Source: Sarcophilus harrisii
Lineage: Eukaryota; Chordata; Mammalia; Dasyuromorphia; Dasyuridae
Length of the DNA stretch: 64,000 nt
NCBI RefSeq assembly: GCF_902635505.1
Contig: NC_045426.1
Span: 361,447,138-361,511,137 of the forward strand
Reading direction: 5' to 3'
In this document: positions 57,540 to 64,000 of the stretch, in pieces
How positions within the stretch are numbered: the stretch's first letter is position 1
Layout: every line of letters begins with the position of its first letter
The notes under the pieces: generated by a model
Told to the model about the DNA's origin: nothing
The model's input: the letters and a program-made list of their open reading frames with translations, nothing else
Databases searched by the model: none
Made by a program: the position numbers and the translations under genes

Positions 57540-57715
57540 TGTCACTGCTCCTCAGGTCCTCCAGACCTTACCTTGCCAACTATACTACCCTTATAATTCT
57601 CTCTTACTCCAGACCCTTGGCATGATTATCTGGCCCATTTGTGTAACCTAAAGGTGCCCCCCTCACCACATGGCTCAACCTCCTAGAATTTCCACAGTCT
57701 TCCTTTTTAGGTACA
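57540..57715 (+). repeat. L2-like fragment
   Basis: 'cctccagaccttaccttg', 'ctcttactccagacccttg'; weak match. Confidence 0.4.
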
Positions 57716-57900
57716 AAGTGCTTTCTTTTATTTTTCACAACCCTCTAAAGCATTCTGTGGGAATATCATTTTCTGCATTTTAGACTCGGGATAAAAGGAA
57801 TTCAGTACTTGCCCAGGGTGATGAGCAAGTAAGAAATGGATCCCAAATTCAAATTCAGATCCTTCTTAAAGTCCATTGTTCTTTCTGCCGGACCTTACAG
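57715..57900 (-). repeat. MIR
   Basis: 'acaaagtgctttcttttatt', 'acttgcccagggtgatgag', 'ttctttctgccggacc'. Confidence 0.65.
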
Positions 57901-58590
57901 TGGAGGGAGCTGAAATCCAATGATTGAGACAAATAAGAAAGGACTGCCAATCAAGAATTCAGACCAGGAGGTACCTATATAAATCAAAAAGCAAAAATCT
58001 AGGGAGCGCCAAGCATTGCCCATTGGTATAACTCTCACCCTGATTCCCTGGCACTTTAGTCTATTTATTGCAGCTGATTTTATTCCCCATTTTTGTGGCT
58101 TGACTGAGAATAGGCCCTTCTGAAGCTTTCTCTGACTTTGCCACTCTCATGGGACCACGGGGAAAAATTAATTCCTCCTCTTCATAACAGCTTGAATTCT
58201 TGAAGGTAAGATCTGTCACTTCCAAGTCTTCTCTTCTCCAAGCTAAACATTCTCAGTTCTTTAACTGATCTCCACACTATAGGGACTCCAATCCACTCAG
58301 CATTTTTGTTAACCTTACCTTGATGTTCAATTACCTCTAAAACCTAGGATCCTCCTCTTAAATATCTATCTATGAATACACTGTGCTAGTAAGAGGGAAG
58401 TAGGAGTTCAAAGTGGAAGAAGTCTCTGTTCCTGCTCTTGGGGAAAACTAAATGAATGCTTTGTCACTTTTCCCACTTTACAAATTATACTATGCTCAAC
58501 ATCTGTGATTCTAAAAACTGTAGATTAGCAACTACCCATTCGTATGTCCCACTTAAGATACATGCATTTTCATAGAATGAAAAAATTTAG

Positions 58591-58800
58591 GGAGTGCCAG
58601 ATGTAGGTAACCCAGGCTTGTAAACTCAGTTATAAGGGGAGGATGAGGCTGGTTCATCTCTGGAGCTTGAGAGTTCTTAATGACAGTGGGTAGTGGTGAT
58701 CCGTTTTCACATTACATTCATATTGATTACCCTAAAGGTGGGAAAGCTACCAGATTACCTAAGAAAGGGGAAGAACAGTCCAGGTTGGAAATAGAGTAAG
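58591..58800 (+). pseudogene. 7SL (SRP) RNA pseudogene, long copy
   Basis: Follows 7SL from the Alu domain ('taacccaggcttgtaaactc', 'ggggaggatgaggctgg', 'ctggagcttgagagttc') into the S domain ('attgattaccctaaaggtgg', 'accagattacctaagaaagg', 'gtccaggttggaaatagag'). Many substitutions and a missing 3' end mark it as a retropseudogene. Confidence 0.78.
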
Positions 58801-58814
58801 CTTAAATAGAACTC

Positions 58815-58862
58815 AGAAGAAGAGAAAAAAAAAGAAAAGGAAAGAAAGGAAGGAAGAAAGTA
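58815..58862 (+). repeat. (GAAA/GGAA)n tract
   Basis: Short pure-purine microsatellite. Confidence 0.85.
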
Positions 58863-59600
58863 ATTAAGTTATCTGCATTTCACATAAAGATTTCATGCAC
58901 CACTACATGGAAGCCCTCAGAATGTTACAGAATTGCACTGACCAAATTTCAACTTAGACACAACTCTTAGGAAACAGTTTGAAAAGAACAAGATACAACC
59001 ATATAGAACCAACCTACATGACAAATTTGGGTAAATCCAGCATATTTGCTTAAATTATGCCTTTAAGTCTGTTCCTCTATAAAGGCAGAAGAAACCCTGT
59101 GGTCTCATCAACCAGAATTTAGGAACAGAGGCTTGAGAAGGATATCACGGAAAATATGCCCATATTCTGGGAAGAAAAGCCTGTAGAAGAGACAGCTTTT
59201 TTACATAACACAGATAATATTTCTGAGTTTTCAAGAAAAAGGGAATTTTAGACAGCTTGAGGCATTAGCATAAAAGTGCATTTTCTCCACAAAAATTAAT
59301 GTGATAAGCTCAAACCTCTAATAATCCTTGTAATCTTTCCTAAAATTCTACAGTGTTATACTGTATACACTGAGTTAGAAAAAAATGCTCTGGTACATAT
59401 TTAGGTTCTATGCCATGGTTTCCTTCCTCATAAAAGAAAACGTCTGATTATGAAATCCTTTTAGTTCTTACAAAGCTAAACTTAGAAAGTATCAAAGCCA
59501 GCTTTGTCTTACTCTGATTTTCCCCTTATAATATTAAGGTTAAATATGAGAATGCAACTAATTCTTTGTGTTTTGTTGGAGGAGAGGACATTCCCAATAA
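58862..59600. other. Intergenic, nothing recognised
   Basis: No coding or repeat assignment. Confidence 0.5.
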
Positions 59601-59765
59601 GGACAACACTCCATCAATTAGTGCAGATTGAGACCTATTCTACAAATATTGAGTGGAATATAGTGAGGCTAAGTTATTTACCCCAGAGTCACAAAGGCAA
59701 TCCATGCCTGAGATTAAGATGAACCTGGATCTTCTCCATGACTGCCAAGGCCACTCTACTCTAAA
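59600..59765 (-). repeat. MIR-like fragment
   Basis: 'aatatagtgaggctaagtta' and 'ttaccccagagtcacaaagg'. Confidence 0.5.
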
Positions 59766-61010
59766 ATTCAACTTGCACTTTTTAAGATGATTGTCTGGGG
59801 CAACTAGTTTCATCAATTCTGTGTAATCCACAATCTAGTCCTCATGCTATCATATAGTTCTGAAGCACTTCAGAATGCATGCTTTCCACTGCCTACCATG
59901 ACTGATTTTTACTATGTCTTCAGGCAGTTTGGCACAGTGCTTGCTGAAGGAAGGAAATGGCATCAAAGCATATGAAAAATGCATTAGAAACTAAGTGCAA
60001 ATGTGACCAGCTGAGATTGAAGTTACTGCTCTTAGAAAAGCTCATGCTATGCTTAGCCTCAATTATTTCCAGCCCTTCAGGCTGAATGACTATTATCAAC
60101 GTGACATTAAAAGGCTCTTTTCCCTTTATAGATTCTGAAACTGATTCATTTTGTGGTCTTAAGGAAACACGTGGCATAACTACTTTTCTCCAGTCCATCT
60201 TTGGGGCTTGATTTGATGTTGCCAAAGCAATGGAGACCTGCTCAGGCTTTCTTTTAACAGCACATTTCACCTGGTGAGAGTGAAAGGAAAATCAGGATAG
60301 AAGGGTGGGAATTTCTTAGGAAGAGGGTTGCAAGGAGATTGTCTACAGAAGTTCTAAATTTAAAAGGATGATAAGGGAGAGATGGAGGACTCAGTAGCAG
60401 TCTGTCACAGGAATGCTCTAACAATAGATGCTATCCTATTATCCATTAGTGTATGTACAAGACCATGTGTTGCTGGAAGGGAGAGGCTCACTTTTCCATG
60501 ATGATGTGGGCTCCAGATGCTCTCTGGAATAAGGAGGGCTGACTGACTACTGGGAGAAAGCAGCTACCTTGGCTGGTAGCTTACACTTCAGTGCAAACAT
60601 GAAAACAGTGCTGGATTACATGTGGGAATAGGCCTGTGGGGGCCATCCCGGGGGGGGGGGGTGTACTAAAACTCTCTCAGAAACTTTTAGAGACTTCATG
60701 ACCAAATATGACTCAGTATTAATGGTCTGGGTCCTTTGGGGTTAATGAAGCAATCCCCTTAACTGATTCCTGAAGAGGGAGGATAACTAAATCAGTGTAT
60801 CTGTAAGAAGTAAGTGACTCCATCCCTATCATTTTCTTCCTTCCATGCTCCAGCTAACATCCTGTAACCCTGAGACTTTTCCCTGAGGACCGGGGGAGGG
60901 ATGGAATTTCTCTATCCTGGCAGCCTGGCAACTGCTCCCATGGGGCAGCTTATGCTGACTCTCAACTATGTAAGAATGAGCCTGGGCCCCTACTTGTCTC
61001 TTGTTTATTA
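59766..61010. other. Intergenic with one unexplained 117-codon open frame
   Basis: A minus-strand open frame (60270-59920) begins right after a good acceptor (TTTCACTCTCACCAG). No protein family is recognised, and frames of this size are expected by chance here. A 12-G run is at 60650-60661. Confidence 0.4.
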
Positions 61011-61252
61011 TATACCTTTTTTCCATTCCAGTGCATGTTCTACATGCTGTCAAATTGATCCTCCTCAAGCACAGAGATGTGACCATCTGCCCTATTTAGC
61101 CAACTCCACTGGCTTTCTATTCCTTCCAGAATCAAATATAAAACCATCTATTTGGCTTTTAAAGCCTTCATAACCTGGCCCTTTCTACCTTTGCAGTCTT
61201 CTTACATCTTACAGCCTCTTCCACTCCTCTCTGGTACTCTGATCCAGAAACT
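61010..61252 (+). repeat. L2 fragment
   Basis: 'caaattgatcctcctcaag', 'actccactggctttctattc', 'taaagccttcataacctgg'. Confidence 0.75.
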
Positions 61253-61254
61253 AG

Positions 61255-61800
61255 GTATAGTCCAACATCTCATACTATATACCAAGATAAGGTCAAAATG
61301 GATATGTGATTTATATAGAGAGTGATACTATAAGCAAATAAGGAGTGCTTAGAATAGTTTCTCTTTCAGAATTATGGACACAAGAAAAATTTGGGTCCAA
61401 AGAGATATAGAGACAACCACAAAATGTAAAATAGATAATTTTGATTATACACAATTAAAAAGGATTTGTATAAATAAACCCATTGTAACCAAGATTAGAA
61501 GGAAAGCAGAAAACAACAGGAAAATTTTTGCGATTAGTATCCTTGAGAAAGATCTTTTCTCTCAAATATATAGAGAATCAACTCAAATTAACAAAAATAA
61601 AAGTCATTTCTCAACTCATTAAGGTATCTATAGTCAAATAAAAAAATGTTCTAAATTACTATTGAATAGAGAAATGCAAATTAAAACAAAATTAAGGTAC
61701 CATCTCACACTTATCAGATAGGCTAAAATGACAGAAAAAGAAAAATGATAAATGATGGAGGGGATGTGGGAAAATTGTTGAGATATATGCATAATAATGA
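61255..61800 (+). mobile_element. Marsupial L1 ORF2 C-terminal part
   Basis: 'ataccaagataaggtcaaaa', 'aagtcatttctcaactcatt', 'gagaaatgcaaattaaaac', 'ggtaccatctcacactta' are L1 ORF2-end markers. The longest frame is about 80 codons; inactive. Confidence 0.8.
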
Positions 61801-61829
61801 TATGAATGTGGTTTAGGTAAGTAGAGAAT

Positions 61830-61945
61830 AATGGCGTTGGGCAACTTACTGTTAAATCTTCCCTGGGTCTCAGTTTCCTCATATATAAAATAAGGATGTA
61901 GATGGCCCCTAAAATCCCCTACAGTTCTAGATCTATGATCCTATA
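61830..61945 (+). repeat. MIR-like fragment
   Basis: 'gggtctcagtttcctcata', 'aaataaggatgtagatgg'. Confidence 0.6.
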
Positions 61946-62119
61946 ACCCTATAATATGTGAAATATTTTCTTTGAATGATACTTTATGGATTAATCCAGC
62001 CTTGGCATCCAAGTAGAACATACTAAACTTCTTGAAGCTAGGAACTGAGTGGCTATTGCCATCCCATCCCCAGCACCTTAAAAAAAAAACGAACAAAAAA
62101 AACCCACCGCTTTCCATGT

Positions 62120-62385
62120 TGTTGCTTTTGTCAGTTGATTTTTAGTTGTTTCTGGTTCTTTTTTACCCTATTTGGGATTTTCTTGGCAAAGATACTAGAG
62201 TGGTTTACCATTATCTTCTCCAGCTCATTTTACATATGAGGAAACTGAGGCAATCAGGGTTAAATGACTTGCCCAGGATCACACATCTAATAAGTGTCTG
62301 AGACTAGATTTGAACTCAGGAAACTTAAGTCTTCCTGATTCCAGGGCTGGCTCTCTATGCACTTCACCAAATGTTTATAGAATTG
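62120..62385 (-). mobile_element. Marsupial SINE
   Basis: 'atttgggattttcttggc', 'ttacatatgaggaaactg', 'atgacttgcccaggatcac'. Confidence 0.88.
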
Positions 62386-62514
62386 AACTCAGTCACTCCT
62401 CAGCGAGTGGTCACCTTCATTTCTACATTTTAGTGAAACAAGGCTTAAAGAGTAACCTATGTTGAAAAATCCAGAATTTAGGTTAGAAAAGAAAAATGAG
62501 GGAATTAATAATAA

Positions 62515-62765
62515 AATCATAATAGCTAGCATTTATATAGTGCATTATCTTTTAGGTTTGCAAAGCACTTCACACATTAAAAATTTGATCCTCATAACAA
62601 ACCTGTGAGGTAGCTATTATTATTATTTCCATTTTACAGATGAGGAAACTGAGGCACAGACAGGTTAAAGTGGCTTCCCCAGGGTTATACAGATAAATAA
62701 GAGTTCAAATCCTACTCAGAGCCCAAGTTCACCACTCTTTTCCACTGTACTATCTAGATGCCTAG
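62515..62765 (-). repeat. MIR/CORE-SINE, well preserved
   Basis: 'tttgcaaagcacttcacac', 'aacaaacctgtgaggtag', 'ttttacagatgaggaaactg'. Confidence 0.88.
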
Positions 62766-63149
62766 TGTCCATTGAACAAAATAATTAGTGGCAAATAAAA
62801 AACAAAAAAGTTGTATAAATAAAAATGACCTAGTTAAAAAATAAAATCATCACTATCCTCCCTATTCCATCATCCAACTTGAGTCTTTTTCAAAAAAGAT
62901 TGCACAGAGTAAAGTGAACTATTTTCTTTTAGTGAAGATATATAATGAGCTCGTCTCCAATTTGTCCCTGAAAGCTTTCATAAATAGCACATCAGAAACA
63001 GAGTTTAATTCTATATATTTAACACACTAAGTTGATGTCCTGGTTAGTTTTTGGAACTGTTTTTCTCCATTCTTCTTTTTATTTATTTACTTTTTTTGTT
63101 ACAAAGCATGGCTCACCGAAAGGGATATATTTTGAAATTAAGGTCAGAT

Positions 63150-63365
63150 ATTAAAGGACAGCAAGTGGTACAGTCAGGAAAACTCCTCTTCCTGATTTCA
63201 AATTTGTCTTCAGGATACTTCCTAGCTGTGTGACCCCTGGGCAAGTCACTTAACCCTCATCTGTAAAATGAGCTGGAGAAAGAAATGGTAAATTCCTTCA
63301 GTATCCTTACCAAGAAAATTCTAAAGAGTCAGACATGACTGAAAAATAACAACAAAAAATAAGAT
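63150..63365 (+). mobile_element. Marsupial SINE
   Basis: 'acttcctagctgtgtgacc', 'gggcaagtcacttaaccc', 'gagtcagacatgactg' and an A/C-rich tail. Confidence 0.88.
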
Positions 63366-64000
63366 GTATTAATAACAATTTTTAAGAAACAAAAATTTAT
63401 GTTCTATATTGAGAAATTCAACTGAAAAATTAAAACTAAGGAAATTCAAATCACCTATTTTTGTTTGCATTTTTCATATATTCCCCACAATGATTTGATG
63501 AGAGGCAAAATACTATTATATCCACTGGCATTTTTTTCATTATAAAATCAATAACTCTAAGCTAGAAAATAAAATCAAACAGGGGAAAGGAACCATCCAT
63601 TAACAAGTCCTTGCGGCTTAAAGCTCATCCTTTACCTAAGTGAAATTAATAATGATGCCTACCAGCAAAAAATAACTATGAACTTAGAACTCATGTCTGA
63701 ACATCATTGCAATGTTAGCAAATCTTTCAATCGAATCCAATTTCTAGTCATTTGGGAAGTACATGAATTTCATTCTTGTTTTACAGACGAGGACATGAAA
63801 TCATAAAAGGTTGATTCTATTATTTTAATAAATGTCAGGATCATGGAGTAAAAACATTTAGGACAAAAGCTCTTTGATCCTAACTCTAATCTAATCGATC
63901 TCTGTTTCTTATCATCAGTCTCTTTATTTACTGGCATACCTTCCCTATAGCCTTCAAACATCTTCCAAGTCTTCACTCCATCCTTAAAAAAAACTTCACT
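63365..64000. other. Window end, nothing recognised
   Basis: AT-rich; no feature I can support. Confidence 0.5.

Noticed and set aside
61374-61622. 82-codon plus-strand gene
   Set aside because: Sequence matches the marsupial L1 ORF2 C-terminal region; it is a LINE fragment.

Overview
This looks like a nuclear chromosome segment from a marsupial, possibly an Australian lineage. It is AT-rich intronic and intergenic DNA with one CpG island. It is crowded with repeats I associate with marsupials: tRNA-derived SINEs ending in the 'aagtcacttaaccc' block, an RTE (BovB-like) LINE, several marsupial L1 3' ends, MIR/CORE-SINEs, L2, and solo LTRs. Species assignment is inference from repeat style only.

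Two protein-coding genes are supported, both on the minus strand. SKA1 (kinetochore) occupies 83-11797 with all six coding exons intact, giving a 253-residue protein. Its promoter is a CpG island at about 11.87-12.87 kb that carries CCAAT/CHR-type motifs and a 21-bp G-rich minisatellite. Upstream of SKA1, at 17461-32344, lie six intact exons (exons 2-7) of a CD63/TSPAN3-class tetraspanin. All its introns are phase 0, and it has the CCG, PxSCC and GC cysteine motifs and a GYQPL tail. It most resembles the TSPAN36 group known from non-eutherian vertebrates. The first coding exon, about 21 residues, was not found to the right. From remembered human gene order (CXXC1 - SKA1 - MAPK4), the tetraspanin sits in the SKA1-CXXC1 interval, which holds no tetraspanin in humans.

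Layout: 0-12 kb is SKA1 and its repeat-filled introns, including a 2-kb RTE copy. 12-13 kb is the CpG island. 13-17.4 kb is intergenic. 17.4-32.3 kb is the tetraspanin. 32.3-64 kb holds no recognisable gene and is mostly repeats: nested L1s, a purine-rich satellite at 39.9-41.4 kb split by an LTR, solo LTRs at 41.6, 42.3, 45.7, 49.3 and 53.7 kb, a pyrimidine tract at 46.8 kb, and a 7SL pseudogene at 58.6 kb. The two genes have no evident functional link; they are simply neighbours on one strand.

Gene models rest on direct translation and canonical GT-AG junctions. Repeat family names come from memory of consensus sequences, not a database search, and repeat boundaries are approximate unless target-site duplications are stated.
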